NCBI RefSeq assembly: GCF_023283845.1
Contig: NZ_JAKILC010000006.1
Span: forward strand, 1 to 64,000
Source: Shewanella marinintestina
GTDB taxonomy: Bacteria; Pseudomonadota; Gammaproteobacteria; Enterobacterales; Shewanellaceae
DNA: 64,000 nucleotides
Direction: 5' to 3'
The position numbers were made by a program, and so were the translations under genes. Shown here piece after piece: positions 63,917 to 64,000 of this stretch. Positions within the stretch are counted from its first letter, which is position 1, and every line of letters starts with the position of its first letter. The notes below the pieces were generated by a model. The model had not been told where the DNA came from, made no database searches, and worked only from the letters and a program-made list of their open reading frames with translations.

Positions 63917-64000
63917 TCTCGCGTCCTTCTGTTATTATTGTTTTCGTTGAGTCGAAAAATATAACATTAGACTTAATTAGGCCAATATAATTACAAAAAT

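Overview
The window reads as chromosome from a marine gammaproteobacterium of the Shewanella / Alteromonadales type. The grounds are the low-to-moderate GC content, the set of housekeeping genes (phoB-phoR-pstS next to a porin, rdgC, rsmS, pepT), many TonB receptors and beta-barrel proteins, a choice-of-anchor H type protein, and Fur and PHO boxes of enterobacterial form. No rRNA, tRNA, intact insertion sequence, prophage or CRISPR array was seen.

Layout. 1-1315: a small PH-domain membrane protein between non-coding stretches that look like mobile-element flanks, then the leader of a DEAD-box helicase. 1316-8300: helicase, a membrane-anchored TPR protein, a secreted M20 amidohydrolase and a Fur-controlled heme-type TonB receptor. 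8500-15000: sulfotransferase, a second Fur-controlled (siderophore) receptor, a choice-of-anchor H type protein, and a divergent DUF2000 / Lrp-type regulator pair. 15400-19500: PepSY protein plus a PhoP/PhoQ-like two-component system and a DUF3300 protein. 19600-32300: an LRR-kinase, UbiB-like kinase, DUF599 protein, rsmS, FetB-like permease, pepT, methyltransferase, Nudix hydrolase, an ECF sigma factor with a small membrane partner, and gltS. 32900-40500: a large orphan curlin-repeat protein, psuK-psuG, and a glutamate decarboxylase / AspT antiporter pair. 40900-51000: small enzymes and regulators, a large Ig-like lipoprotein, an RNA methyltransferase, a 7TM-DISM protein with a degenerate GGDEF domain, and glutathione peroxidase. 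53590-64000: M1 aminopeptidase, small M9-like metallopeptidase, the pstS / phoR / phoB phosphate regulon, porin, rdgC and an M61 peptidase.

The most unusual part is 51.0-53.6 kb, which has no protein gene. It holds six tandem, same-strand transcription units. Each starts with a sigma-E (RpoE)-type promoter (GGAACTA or TGAACTT, exactly 16 nt, then TCTGA or a close variant). Five end about 200 nt downstream, and the shorter first unit about 110 nt downstream, at nearly the same intrinsic terminator (GGCAACCC...GGGTTGCC plus a T-tract). The five long units share helices supported by compensatory changes and an invariant unpaired stretch, TTCATTGTTCATCATCATTC. That stretch is complementary to translation starts of the form AUGAUG(AUG)AAC. 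Two such starts lie in this window: the major porin (59893-60843) and aspT (37321-39066). The array therefore looks like a multicopy family of envelope-stress small RNAs, analogous in logic to MicA/RybB/VrrA but not recognisable to me as any of them. This is inferred from sequence alone.
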